From: Anaeramoeba flamelloides
Lineage: Eukaryota > Metamonada > Anaeramoebidae
DNA: 64,000 bases
Direction of reading: 5' to 3'
NCBI GenBank assembly: GCA_027625915.1
Contig: JANTQA010000012.1
Location: 3,255,001 to 3,319,000, forward strand
Part shown: piece after piece, positions 1 through 11,812 of the stretch
Layout of the letters: each line of letters begins with the position of its first letter
Numbering within the stretch: the first letter of the stretch is position 1
The notes under the pieces: model-generated
Seen by the model: the letters and a program-made list of their open reading frames with translations, nothing else
The model's database searches: none
Told to the model about the DNA's origin: nothing
Translations under genes and position numbers: made by a program

Positions 1-625
1 AATCACATTATTAATAAATAATAGATAATAAAATCAAATTTCAATTTAAAATAAGTTAATTTTACAGTCAGTATGATATATAAGGTACAAACTTTAAAGG
101 AAATTTAAGGAACATAAATCTCAAATTTCCGTACAAAAACTTTGGATTCTAGTAAAATAATTTGTGTAAAAAAAAAAAATTCCAAAAAATGTGTTTTAAT
201 ATGGGATTTTTTTGTACCTTAAATTTTATTCAAAGTTTGTCTGTTAAAAGTTATATTAACTGTATCTCAAAAGTTGAATATTGAAAGTTCAAATTAATTT
301 TTAATAATTTTCGGTTTTTTTTTATTGATTTGTCAGCTTTTTATTGATTTTATCAATTAATATTTAGAAACAAGATTTAAGAAATGATTTTTTTTTTTTT
401 TTCAACTATAAATAGTTAAATAAAAGTTTAATGTGTTATTAGTCATTTATTTAAAGATTACTAATGTATTTGAAAGATAATACTTCATTGAATTATTAAT
501 AAAATATCTTTTCAATTGTTTTATTTAATTATTTTAAATAATTGTTTGATTTATGGGATCTTCAAATATTGAAGAAATATTAATGAAGAAATAGAATAAA
601 ACAAAATAAAGGTTTAAAAGGTTAC
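1..625 (-). other. Start of next intron of the Dispatched-like gene
   Basis: After the donor GTAACC at 625 no exon is visible down to base 1. I looked on the minus strand for the expected acidic GADD-type motif and did not find it. The stretch is AT-rich and holds one mariner-type MITE at 65-262. Confidence 0.55.
65..262. mobile_element. Tc1/mariner-type foldback MITE, copy 1
   Basis: The two halves are inverted copies that begin CAGT and end ACTG and are flanked on both sides by TA, the Tc1/mariner target. The inner sequence, built on GGTACAAACTTT and AAATTTAAGG, recurs at 31217-31413, 41665-41853 and 42818-43010. It has no coding capacity. Confidence 0.8.
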
Positions 626-3600
626 CAATTCCTAAAACAATAAAAAGTGACAAAAAATTCAACATATTGAAGGAACCAACATTCAATATAACCCTATAAA
701 TAAAATAACTCAACGGTAAAGACATGATAGTATGGAATATCCCACATGCAGTTAAAAATAAACTTTTTGTGTGAAACCACGTATATAAAAATACCATTAC
801 AATTGAAGCAAAAATTAGTGAAGAATCATGCAATAACATTTCGTTTACATAATGTTGAGTAATCCCAGTCCCTATTGTTAAAAAAATATTATAAAGAGTT
901 AAGAAGAGTGAAATTTTTATAAAAATTATGATAATTGATATAGTAATTAATTTTAATATAATTTTATATATGTATAATTGTATCAGACTAATTGGTAATT
1001 TAAATTTGAAGTTTATTATTTGGGCAGCCGATTCAATAGATTATTAAACTGGTCTTTGAATTTTTGTAATATATATATAATATAATCGATTTCACTTTCG
1101 AGGCAAAAACTTTGAACGGAAATTAAAGGAGAAAAAATATTCAAACTTTTACACCTCCCAGCTTTTTGAGAGATTTTTGACAAAAAAATAGAAATCTTTT
1201 TTTAAAAATAAATTTAGTTTTGGGGGTTCCCATATGGTTAGTAATTCTTATTTATTTATTTTATTCCAAAGATAATATAGTTCTTATTTTGGTATAGGTC
1301 ATATTAAATTTGATAAGCTACTTTATCAATGTTGGATCAATGAGGTTACCATTTTTAAAAAGAGTTCATTTTCCCCAATTATTTTTAAGTAAAAAAGATC
1401 TCCTTATCCTTTTTGTTTGAATTTTTAAATCTGGAAAATAAAATAAATAATTTGTAAAATATTTTTTATTTTGAAGAAATATCATTTTTAATAATTTCTT
1501 ATAATTTTATATTAATGGCAATAAAATGAAATGTTTGTCTTATTTGAAAAATAAATCAAAATATTGAATTCTGAAAGATCAGAAAAAAAATAATAATCTT
1601 TTCTTTTGTTCACTAATATTTATTAAATTACTTGAAAGTTAAAAGATTAGTTGATATTTTATTTCAAATATTAAGAGTGTAAACAATGAACTTTTATTAT
1701 TTAAATCAGTTATTTGATCATCTTTATAATTTTTTTAAAAAAAATATTTATTTGGATTCGATTTATTTGTTTGACAATATTTATAAAATATGAGAAATAA
1801 AATTTTTTAAATCGATTTGAACCTTTTATTTCTAAAAGAAAAAAAAATTAAAAAATGGGAAAATTAAGAATTGGGTTATTAATTATTGATAATAAATAAT
1901 CAAATTTAAAAGGATTTTTTTAGATTTATAAGTTGAATTTTCCAGATTTTAAAAAAGTATTTTAGGAGATTTTTTAGTTTAATAGTTTTGTTGTTTTTCT
2001 CAATTTTTTTTATTCAATAGAAAAAAAAAATGATTCAAACTTTCCTTTGAATAAGCAAATTATATTTTTTTAAAGTTCAAAATAATTATTGTAAATTTTT
2101 TATTGGAAATATGCTATTATTTTTTATTTTGAGTTGTTTTAAAACTTTCAGGTTTTATTTTTAATTTATCTTTTTGAACGATTCCAAAATACAAAAAGAT
2201 TTCATTCTTCTTCAAAGAAAATATCTTTTTTTTTGAAATAATTAGGAAAATATGGTGGACTTTTAACATCTAAAATGGTGAAAAGGGTTCAAACCTTTTA
2301 AAAACAATTATAAATTCAAAATTTTTAACTTTTACTTGATCTCTTTCTCAAAACACAATCTAAACACCTTCGACGGTCATAAAAAACTTTCAAATTTTCT
2401 AAAATTTTGATATCCCTCCAATTTTTCGAAATTCAAAACTTTACAAGGTAAATTAAAGATCTTACTGTTGTGGAAAAAAAGTTCAACGCGGTTTTTAATT
2501 GGGAACATTAATAGAACCTGAAAATTCAAAGTAAGATCAATGAAAAAAAGAATAAATAAATAAATAAAGACAAAATGAAGTATTCGCCACAATAACAGTT
2601 TTTTAAATACTATCTTTTAGTAAGGATTTTTCTTTGATTGATCAATTCTTAAAAATTTGTTCAAAAAATTGACTATTTTTGAGATCTCCAAAACCACACC
2701 TATAATTTCGATAAATCAATAGAATAGATTTAAATTGTATTTGTTGGGTTGATTGAAAATAATATAATGGGTTATTATTTGAAGTTAATTGGTTTCTTCT
2801 TTTTATTGATTTTACTTTTCATTTTCAGTAATGTTCCCAATTAAAAACCTTGTTTCACTTTTTTTCCACAACAGTTAGAAGGAATAAAATTTTGTCTCTT
2901 AATCACAAAAGTGCACTAAAAAAAGAAAATGTTTTTCCTTTCTATTGACTTGGTAATTTCTTGAAGTATAAACCCAAGCTTGAAAACAATCTTCTCCAAA
3001 TCAAATTCGTCAATAATGTTGCTAAAATTTGGATTAAATAATTTTTTGTTCAAATAATAATGAAAAAGATTTTCACAAAAAGTGTAAATTTGATTTTAAA
3101 AATCCAAATTATCTCATCTTAAAAATCAAGTATGTTTTTGTTTGGGTATAATATGGAACATTCTATTACACACATTTTCTTGGAAGGAAAGATTTTGTTT
3201 TTATTTTTTTTAACAAAAGTCATGTGTAAAAAGCAAAGATCCCAAGTTGTTAACAAAAGTTGGAGCGACTCACAGTCCATGAACAATTCCATGGCAAACT
3301 CAAAAAAGACAAGTAGACCGGAAAAAAAACTTACCTAAATAAAGGATTTGTACATTGTTGCCTGTTTCCTCATAGTCAAACTCTTTCACCAAACTTGGGA
3401 TTAGATCGACCAAATACTCTTCAGCTTTTTTTGTTTGCTCTTTTTCCTTGTCAAGTTTATTTTTGTAACCCTCAAGAGGCGATCCAAAAGCAAACATCGA
3501 CCTCAAATGCTTCGCCTTGTAGTCGGTGTTATCAAAATTTTTGTCAACAAGAGACCTACGCGTGGTTCCGTTTTGGTGTGAATAAAGGTACTCCAAGCTC

Positions 3601-4246
3601 GGCTGGATCTCGTTTTGTTTGCCGTTCTGATCGAAAAAGAAATTGGTTACGCTATTTGGAGGATAGCATAAACCGTCCTGATCCTTGAGGCAAAAGTCCT
3701 GATATTTTTTGTTTGCAAGAATTCTTTTTTCGAAATCATAAATCGTTTGCAGCCTTTTTTCGGTAAACAAATTGTCACACTCGAAGCAAGAATAAAAGAA
3801 AAACACTCCCCACGTGGTCTGTGTTTGCTGATCATGTGGCGCCGATTCAATTTCATAGGAATTGGAATTGAAATACGTCTCTTTTTGTGCCATGATCGTC
3901 GCGTCATAGACGTTTGACGATTCTCCTTCCCGAACAACAAAACTGTCCATCTAGAAATTTGTTTATTTTTCGGGTTTGTTTGGTAATAAATTTTTGTTTT
4001 TTTTTTGCCAAAAAGAAATTATTTTTGAAAAATCCCAAATCATACAAGACATTAATATAATAAAAATAAAAAAAAAATCCTTGTTACAGTTGCATCAAGT
4101 TTAAATGGCTGTAGAACTGCAATAATAGTTAGAATAATTGTTAGTCCCATCACAACTGTTATCACATGATACGGGTATTTTACTAAATAATAAGGGAATG
4201 TGAATTTTTTCTTTCTTTTTTTATTGTTTTTCTTTTGTTTCTCCAT
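626..4246 (-). CDS. Dispatched/Patched-like transporter with sterol-sensing domain, 5' part
   Basis: Three exons join in phase on the minus strand: 4246-4088 (53 codons from ATG), 3950-3335 and 871-626. Introns are 4087-3951 (GTAACA...TTTCTAG) and 3334-872 (GTAAGT...AATAG); the last exon ends at a GTAACC donor at 625 and the gene runs off the left edge. Exon 1 has a basic start and one membrane helix (residues about 22-46). Exon 2 encodes a loop of about 205 residues with several Cys, the expected large extracellular domain after helix 1. Exon 3 encodes three hydrophobic helices ending in LSLFIVLGIG, the usual lead-in to the GxDD helix of Dispatched, Patched and other RND proteins; the acidic part would be in the next exon, outside the window. 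The family exports lipid-modified or sterol-linked cargo using ion gradients; the substrate here is unknown. Patched or NPC1 are alternatives. The exon joins are inferred from matching phases. Confidence 0.78.
1655..2320. repeat. Dispersed AT-rich repeat, copy 1
   Basis: About 650 bp aligns in direct orientation with 8465-9095. Landmarks are shared in the same order: TTTCAAATATTAAGAGT, a TTGGGTTATTAA block, AAGTTCAAAATAATTATT, then TTTCTTCTTCAAA near the end. The copies are diverged, with many small indels. There is no reading frame and I could not see terminal inverted repeats, so the class is unknown. Confidence 0.65.
2465..2874 (-). mobile_element. MITE with TTA target duplication (Harbinger-like), copy A
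   Basis: The element starts CTGTTGTGG and ends CCACAACAG, with inverted homology running about 60 bp inwards (GGTTTTTAATTGGGAACATT against its complement). It is flanked by TTA on each side (2462-2464 and 2875-2877). A 3-bp TWA duplication is the PIF/Harbinger signature. Its relative lies at 48314-49000 in the opposite orientation. No transposase is encoded. Confidence 0.8.
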
Positions 4247-5127
4247 GAAATTTTATTCTTTCACACCTGAAGTGTTAGTAATAAAGAAAGATTAAATGAT
4301 TTAATTTTTCTTTTTGAAAAAATGAATTAGATATTTTGAGAATTAAACCCCTTTTGCCATTGGTAAAACCATCAAAAAAACAGAAATTTGGTAAAAAACA
4401 CAAAACACCAAACCAACGTTTTGATTATGTTCCACAAAATTCTCATGGCACAGAAACAAAATATTCATTTATTTATCCACAAAAATAAATTCTCAATTTT
4501 TTTTTGCTTACCAGTCAAAGTAATTTTAATGGGCCAAAATTTCAAGTCATTTTCTTTTTTTTCAAAGTATTGTTCATTGCTTAATAAAAAGATCAATATT
4601 TTCATTCAGCTTTCCAAAAAATAATTACCTCTCAAGAATTAAAATAAACCATCAAAGTTTCAAATTCAAAAAGGGGAAATTATATATGCAAAGCTGATTT
4701 ACAGAAATCAAGATTTGAAATGTTATTGGATTGATAAAATCTTTTTCTGGAAAAGGAAAAGAAAATTTTTTCCCATTTTATTCAAATATCAGCCTCGTTT
4801 TGGAGATTATTTTGAATAATTTACAGAAGCAATTCAACGATTATAAACTTTCCACTATTTCGCCAATTAGACATTGTGTAAAAATGAAAAATGAATATTT
4901 ACTTTAAAAAATAAGAGAAAGCCACAATTGTTAATGCTCAAAAATGAAAAATTGTAATTTGTCATTCAAAATTCCTGTTCTGATAATTTTTTTCTAAATT
5001 AGTAATGATCGTTCAATTGATCAAATTCTTATTCGAATTGAAGAGGGTTTAAAAATTCAATAAAGTCAGAAAAAAAGTGATAATTTTTTTTTTCTTCAAA
5101 ACATAAAAATTCGATTATTCAAATTAT

Positions 5128-5345
5128 GGTTTATAATCCCTGAAATTTGAAAAAAGATTATCCTGTTTCGGGTGTGATTTCTTGTTAATTTGGTTCTTAG
5201 CTGATCGATCTTGGAACTGATAAGGGTTTTAATAGTGGTTCAAATTGGCAATTTTTGTCAATTCAATTGATTTTTTTTTCCTGAAATCCTGAATTGAAGG
5301 GTGTAAGATTTATACTTGGTTGGTAGTTAAGTTATAAAAAATGTA
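5128..5345 (+). repeat. Partial copy of the 44857-45395 element
   Basis: About 215 bp matches 44857-45070 in order: ATCCCTGAAATTTGAAAAAA, then TTGTTAATTTGGTTCTTA, then GTGGTTCAAA and GGCAATTTTT. The right end seen in the other copy was not identified here. Confidence 0.65.
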
Positions 5346-5689
5346 CTTCGTGGGTTGTTAATTGATATTTTTAATTAGCTTTGGTTTTTCTTTGGATCTT
5401 TTATAAAATTTTATTATTTTTGTTAATTGAGTAAAAGGAAAAAATATTTCAATAAACAACACACAAATTAAAAATATTTCTTAATTTTTTTATTATTAAA
5501 GAGTGGTGATTCAACAAAATTACCTACTAGATTGCCATTGTTTTTTTTTTTTAATTTTTGTTTTGATTAGAACTCAATTGATTTTTGAAACAAAAACAAG
5601 GGTTAAAGAAAACCACAATTAGGGTTTTCAGAATATAAAAGAATTTAGTAAAATCTAAGATATTGTTCAATTTTTTTGACTTCTGGAAA

Positions 5690-5935
5690 AAATAGTCACT
5701 CTATTACACTCTATTACACTCTATAGCACTTGACAATATTTGACGACACTTCACTTTAGGTTTTTCAGAATTCAAAAGAATTGAGTAAAATCAAAGATTT
5801 GACTTTATTCTTTAAAATTATGGAAAAGCTTCGTTAGGTTTACTTGAGTTTTCTGTTTTGTTGGAAAATCTTTAGATTTTATAAATAAAACAGTAAACCC
5901 AAATAAAACCCATAAACTTGATATCACTCCATGGC
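5690..5935. repeat. Palindromic module bordered by 10-bp tandem repeats
   Basis: It begins with two to three copies of a 10-bp unit (CTATTACACT) at 5699-5730. A short GACAATATTTGACGACACTT stretch follows, then an imperfect hairpin made of AATTCAAAAGAATTGAGTAA and its complement, then TTAGGTTTACTTGAGTTTTC. The same parts recur at 6375-6470, 22790-23280 and 60843-61054. Confidence 0.65.
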
Positions 5936-6374
5936 ACCCCCTTATTTTATTGTTTTTTTGATTTGATATTTTTCAAAGAATCATATTTTTCTTACCAGTA
6001 ACCAATGACAAGGTAAATAGTGATCTTTATTTTGAATAACAACTCAGATATTATCCTTATTATTTTTGTTGATTTTCTTTATTCTTGAATCCAAATTATT
6101 CGATTTTCTTTATAGAATGAACACACCCTTTAAAATTGTCAATATCTTCTTATATTACTAGAGTTGGAATACAATTTACATAAATTGCGAGATTTTGTTT
6201 TTATTTTATTCTTATGATATACTAAATAATATTTATTTAACTAAGTTGTAAATTTACAAGTTTTAATATGAAAGAAGGACTTAACCATTTTTAATATTAT
6301 TATTATTTTTTATTTTGATGAAAAAATCAATACTTTTTTATTTTTCTGGTTATTTCTTAAATTAAAAAAAACCT

Positions 6375-6470
6375 CAGTCAGCTTTTCCAGAATTCAAAAG
6401 AATGGAGTAAAATCTTTGATTTTCCTCAATTCTTTTGAATTCTGGAAAAGATAGGCACTTGGCAACACGA
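6375..6470. repeat. Palindromic module, single hairpin
   Basis: A hairpin whose left arm is TTTTCCAGAATTCAAAAGAA followed by TGGAGTAAAATC, with a near-exact complementary right arm, ending GGCACTTGGCAACACG. Same family as 22790-23280. Confidence 0.7.
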
Positions 6471-7827
6471 CTGTTTATTTATGTTGTTATTATATCAAAT
6501 AATTTTTAAATATTCTGGACCTTTCCACCCAGTACTATTTATTATTAAGTTTTCTCTGAAAAGAGTAAAATCTCGAATTTACTAATTTTAAATTTTTTCT
6601 TTCCAATTACTCTTTGAGCCCTCGTTTTTTTAGAAAATTTTAAATTTTTGTGAAATGTGATCAAAACCAAAAATTTCTATTTTTTTTCTGAGTTTGAATC
6701 TTTATTTAAAGAATAAAATTCTCAGTTAGTCTATTTTTGCTTCAGTTTTATAAATAATTATTTGGGAATGAAGCTAATTTTTTAAAAATTTTCTGATTTT
6801 TTTATTTATTCAAACATATATTTAGTTGTACTATTTTTGTGTTAGATTAAATATAACCAGTGTATATAATTATTTGATTATAATCTATTGATTTAAATAG
6901 ATGTATTTTTTCACTTCAATGATATTCTTTTTGTCCTAAAAATCATTTTTTTTTTTTTTTTGGAAATTATCTTTTTTATTTTATAATTAAGTTTTTTTTA
7001 ATAAATGTTATTTTTTTCAATTAAATAGCAAATATTTTATTTCGGATAATTGGGTTGATTTTAAAGTTTTGTCGATATTTGGATTCAGTCCAACTTCTTG
7101 AACAATTTTCTAAATTATTATTAACTTTTTGCCAATTTCTGATATTTATGCCTTCGTTGAAAAAATTATGTCATCTACACAAATTTGAACATGATGGACT
7201 AATTTTTTTTATTTCTTCAATTAGAAAAGGGTTGCTAAATCCAAACATTAAACGAGAAAGAGGATTTTATTGGTGTGCATCCAAATACTTCTTTTTTAAA
7301 TTCGATTCGTAACTAAATGATGATTTTTTCATTTTTGATATATTTATTGAGTGTATAGCGAATTAATATAATACTATTCGTTTCAAAGCATTTTTTAATA
7401 TCAATTATAACTATAAAAAAGGTATATATATATATATATGAATTTTGTTTGTTTAGATAATAAAATTACAAAATCTATTAATATATCTACTTATTTTTTT
7501 GAAAAAAACCCGAATCTGATACTAAATTCAAAGATTCTTCTATCCCTTTATAAATAAGTTTCAAAAAAAAAACTTGTTAAAGTATAATAAATTGATATTG
7601 ACCAATAATTTAAAGTAATTCCTTCTTATCGAATGTTATTTATAAATAAAACAAAATTTTTTTAATCAAATTTTATTCTTTTCTTCTGTGAGATTATTAA
7701 TCCAATTTAAAAATATTCTTTGAACATTTTTTTCTAAAAAAATCACATTACTCTTTATAATTCTTTGTTTGGTTCTAATTTATAGAACTGTATTTTATCA
7801 AATATTGGATTCTTCATGATAAGGAAA

Positions 7828-8330
7828 AAAAAAAAATGATTATTTCTTTTTTTATTATTATTGAATAAGTGTAAATTACACTATGGTTACCCTTAGATTT
7901 AAATTTCTCATCAGAAATAAAAATACAACGTCATAAATTTCACGATTATTAATTTATCAAAATAATTTCAAACTATCACAGTTTAAAAAACTAATTCAAA
8001 GATTTATTTATTTAAATTTAATTTGAAAAATTAATATAGTTTTTTTTTTTTCATAGGAAGGACATACTCATGAAAAATGATCCATATTTTCTATTATTTA
8101 TTTCTGTTCATATTATATACCAAGAGGACAAAATTGATTTCTGTTTTTATTAGTTACATAATGATATCTATTTAAGCAATTAGTAAATGCCCCTAATTTT
8201 CGTATTGTTAAGCTTGAGAGATAGCGTAAATATTTTCGGGTTTTAAATAATTTTGATTTTTTATTATTGTGAAATATTTCTGCACTTTTCAGCTCTTGGA
8301 ATTCAATAATAAATTATATGTATATTTATA
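7828..8330 (-). mobile_element. 5'-truncated LINE copy, 3' end only
   Basis: Read on the minus strand, this matches the 3' part of the LINE at 61206-62595. It includes the region of the C-terminal zinc-finger-like end, the ATAATCGT...GATTTTACGC stretch, and the AGTGTAATTTACACTT end before an A-rich tail. It is heavily diverged, with no open frame. Confidence 0.65.
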
Positions 8331-8464
8331 TATTTCTTTTTCTTTTTTAAATTCATTTAATCTTTAGAATTCCAGATAATTTTATGGATTAAAAAAGATG
8401 ATTTATTTTATCCACAAATATTTAATTAAATTTCTTGTAAATAAAAGACGAAAGCAATTTTTTT

Positions 8465-9095
8465 TTCAAATATTAAGAGTATAAAAAACAAAAAGTTATT
8501 TATTAAAATAAATTATTTAATAATATTTATTAATATTTTTTTATTTCGAATTATTAATTTATATTAATTTTCTTTGTTTGAAAAACTTTAAAAAATTGAG
8601 AAATAATTGTAAAGTCTATTTATCCATTGAATCTTTGGGTTGTTAATAACACAATGAATACTTAAGATTGGACTATTAATTTTTGATTAAAAATAATCCT
8701 ATTAAAAAGTATTTCTTTAGGTTTTTAATTGAATTTTACAGATATTTTGGGAACCTTTTTAATTTAATTGTTGATTTTTTTTTCATACCTTTGTTGTTCG
8801 GTAAAGAGAAAAAAATGATTTGAAATCTATATCTATCAAAGTAATTATATTTTTTTAAAGTACAAAATAATTATTAAAAATTTTTTTAAAATTAACTAGA
8901 TTTTTTAGACTGAGCTATTTCAAAACTTTGAGGTTTTTATTTTTAAAGTTGTTTTTTTTTTGTAGACTTCATTCACAGATCATAAGATTTCTTTCTTCTT
9001 CAAAAAAAATTTTTTTTAAATAATTGGGAAATATATTGGGATTTTGAACTATTCAAAAATGAGAAAAAAAGGATCTATCTTTTAAAAACTAATAT
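8465..9095. repeat. Dispersed AT-rich repeat, copy 2
   Basis: Direct-orientation partner of 1655-2320, with shared ordered blocks over about 630 bp. No coding capacity. The interval 9096-9654 after it holds nothing I can identify. Confidence 0.65.
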
Positions 9096-9654
9096 TTCAA
9101 TTTCTGAAAATAGTGATTAAAAGTGAGTTTGCTTCTTATAGGTAATGAGATCTTTTAACTTTACTTTTCAATTTTGAGATGTGGTAAAATTTTTTTTAAT
9201 TTAATATAGATTTGATAGAATATTTTTTATTAGTTTCTTTAACCTCTTTATTGAAATGATTTTAATGATTAACAGATCCTGAATCACTACAACCCTAGCC
9301 AACATTGTAATTATTATTGATAATGTTTAAAAAGAAATTTGACACTTCATTGATTATGCGATAATTATCATACACTTTTTAAACAAAATATTTTGATCGG
9401 TTTAATTTGAGATCAACCCAATTTTTCGTGCAAAAAAGAAACTAGAAACAATTTTTTTATTAGAACTTTTTACCCTAGTTCTGATTACCAACATGCTTAT
9501 TAAAGGTTGTATAATTAATGAGTGGTTATATTTTTTAAATTGTGGATAAGTTATATTTTCAAAAATGATTCAAACTTTTCAGGTATTGGATATTCAAGTT
9601 TTTTATTTTTTCTTGTTTGCTTTTGGATTCTTGAAAGCAATTCCAAAAAAATTC

Positions 9655-10188
9655 ATGATCCAAAACCCCAACCGAAACAAAAGCAAAGATCCTTATGGCA
9701 ACTCTGAAAGTTACCCGCTATTGGACAATCATCAACAGATCCAAAAAGACAAAAAAAAAAAAAAAATAAAACAAAAAAGAATTGTGTTTATAATTGTCGC
9801 AAGCATAGTTCTGGTCTGTGTCATCTTTTGTCTTTTTTTCTTTCACATTTCCCCACAGAACTATTGCTTTGGCTTTACAGAAAGAGATCCAGATTGTAAC
9901 AATTACACTTCAAATTACGAAACCTTTCAGTTCCCGATCACAAACAACTGGTTCCAGTTGGGCCAATCAACAAACCTTTTATTTAAGCAAACACACTCTT
10001 GGGAGATTCAAATTCGAGATCATGGTTATAACAAAACAGTGTCCCTCACTCTGGAAAAAGGCGAGTGTTATACAGTATTTCGGAGTGTTGATTCTGAAAA
10101 GCTTTGCAACTCACAAATGATTGCAAGATTTGATTCATGTTATGAGCTCAACAGCCAAACACTAATCTGCCAAGATAAGTCTTTTTAA
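9655..10188 (+). CDS. Small single-pass membrane protein (177 aa), function unknown
   Basis: The chosen ATG at 9655 gives a polar N-terminus and a Lys run (residues about 31-41), then one strongly hydrophobic helix (about 43-64). A C-terminal domain of about 110 residues follows, with six Cys and two N-glycosylation sequons (Asn-Tyr-Thr and Asn-Lys-Thr). The basic residues before the helix predict a type II topology with the Cys-rich domain outside or luminal. The frame is open upstream to an earlier ATG at 9565, but that extension is T-rich, would add a second hydrophobic stretch and looks like leader sequence or intron. I do not recognise a family. Base composition across 9655-10188 is clearly less AT-rich than its flanks, which supports a real gene. 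Confidence 0.7.
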   Translation: MIQNPNRNKSKDPYGNSESYPLLDNHQQIQKDKKKKKIKQKRIVFIIVASIVLVCVIFCLFFFHISPQNYCFGFTERDPDCNNYTSNYETFQFPITNNWFQLGQSTNLLFKQTHSWEIQIRDHGYNKTVSLTLEKGECYTVFRSVDSEKLCNSQMIARFDSCYELNSQTLICQDKSF

Positions 10189-11107
10189 AAAAAGCCAATT
10201 GCAAGTGTTATTGTGAACAAAAAACTTCTTTTTAGACTGAAAACAACCATTTGTATTGCTTTTTAAAAGAATATTATTTAATAAACAATAATTAATTCGA
10301 AATCAAAAACGCCAATGAAAAAAAAGATCACATTTGAAACACACACCCCAAACCACAATTTTCTTTTTCAAGAACAACGTGCTTGGCTTGAAAAAAAATC
10401 AAAAAAAATATTTGCTTTCTTGTAATTTCAAAAAGTACAAACATAATTTATTCACGATACAATCTAATTCGGTTATTTCATTTTTAATCTGCCACAATTG
10501 GTGGCTTGAAGTTTCAGCTTTCTTTCAAATTCAATTCGATTTAATAACAAATTTTTTTTCTTAAAGAGGTTGATATAAAATGTAAAAGACTCAAAGTTTT
10601 GCTAACGTACAATCACAACAGACAAATTGTTTTCCTTTTCAAAATAATCAACTTGTAAAAATTGCGTCTTATCCCAAAAGTAAAAAAAAAAAATTCCATG
10701 CCAATGAACGGTTTTTAAAACAAGATAATTAATAACACATTTTTATCGTTCCGTTTTTAATCCTTCTTTTTGGAAAAATTGAAAAGATTTTTTGATATAC
10801 GCAATCAAATTGTCTATTTTTTTCTTTAGAAAATCTGGATTTTTGAATCGAATTGGAAATAAACACTATTTTTAAAAACTCTTACCAAATAGATTTTTAC
10901 AAGGGGTTGGGGTTTGTATTTGAATTAATATTGATTTTTTTTTTGTCAGTTTTTGTTTCATTATGCAAAAAAGATAAAATTATTGTTTATTAAAAAAAAT
11001 ATAAAAATTAGAGTATTTATTTAAATAAAAATAAATTTTTTTGATTAGAATATTTTTTGTATTGTTTTTGATGATATTTGAAATTTTCGATTTTTTTTTT
11101 TTGCAAA

Positions 11108-11812
11108 TAAACTTTGTTTCAGTCAAAGGGGAACAACATTTTTTTCAAATATCAATTATTTTATATAATTGACCTTTGAAGAACAAATAAAAAATAAGTA
11201 GAATAATACATATCAAAGAATTGTTGATCTACCCATTGAAATAAAACTAATTAATCAACGGATTTTCTTCAAAATTTCAAAACTCAAATAATTCTGGCCC
11301 CATTTAGAAAAACAAGAATGTTCTTTTTGATCTCCTACTGGTATTTGAATAATAAATAGGAAACAATTTTCACTTCATTTTTCATGCTTTTCTTTTAGAA
11401 ATCGAGTCCCCAAACGAAGTTTGTTGGTATTTCTGGTCTCTATTTGAAAAAGGAAATGAAAATGAAGCGAAAATTTTTCACAGATTTATTATTCAAATAT
11501 CAGGATCAAAGATTGAATAAAATTTTAATAGAAATCAATATGTTTTCTCAACAATCATTTTCACGGTTTCAATAACCTTAGAATAACATGTGTTTACCAA
11601 GTTACTTGTGATTTTGCAAGAAAAAAAATTTTTTCAACTGAATTTCGTGTGTCAAAAAAAAATCGAAAAAAAAAAAAACAAAAATGTGAAAAAATGAATT
11701 CAATTTTTAAAAATTTCCAAAATAAATTTTTTCTTCTAATATCCATGCAAACATTTTAAACATATGTATTTCATCCATTACAACATGGCCCCTTTGTCTG
11801 GAAAATAATTTA
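11108..11812 (+). mobile_element. About 705 bp DNA transposon with CAGTCAAAGGGG-type ends, copy 1
   Basis: The terminal inverted repeats read TAAACTTTGTTTCAGTCAAA then GGGG at the left, with the complement at the right. The whole body aligns with 44076-44786 (for example CAATTATTTTATATAATTGA and TTGGTATTT.TGGTCTCTAT). Ends lie at TA or TAA. There is no open frame, so it is non-autonomous. Confidence 0.78.

Larger units (their letters stand above)
872..3334 (-). other. Long intron of the Dispatched-like gene
   Basis: A 2463 bp intron from donor GTAAGT (3334) to acceptor AATAG (872). The phase-1 codon is split as G|GG, giving Leu-Gly-Thr-Gly across the junction. It contains the 1655-2320 dispersed repeat and the MITE at 2465-2874. 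No other coding exon is visible. Confidence 0.75.
4247..9654. other. Gene-free spacer, 5.4 kb
   Basis: No convincing gene lies between the Dispatched-like start and the small membrane protein. The spacer holds a partial copy of the 44857-45395 element (5128-5345), two palindromic modules (5690-5935 and 6375-6470), a minus-strand LINE 3' end (7828-8330) and the second dispersed-repeat copy (8465-9095). Short open frames here are AT-rich and mostly lack an ATG. Confidence 0.6.

Noticed and set aside
2377-2592. A 71-residue minus-strand frame
   Set aside because: It overlaps the end of the MITE at 2465-2874 and reads only AT-rich translation.
7055-7312. An 85-residue plus-strand frame
   Set aside because: No ATG at its start, Phe/Leu/Lys-rich and no motif; it looks like chance in AT-rich DNA.
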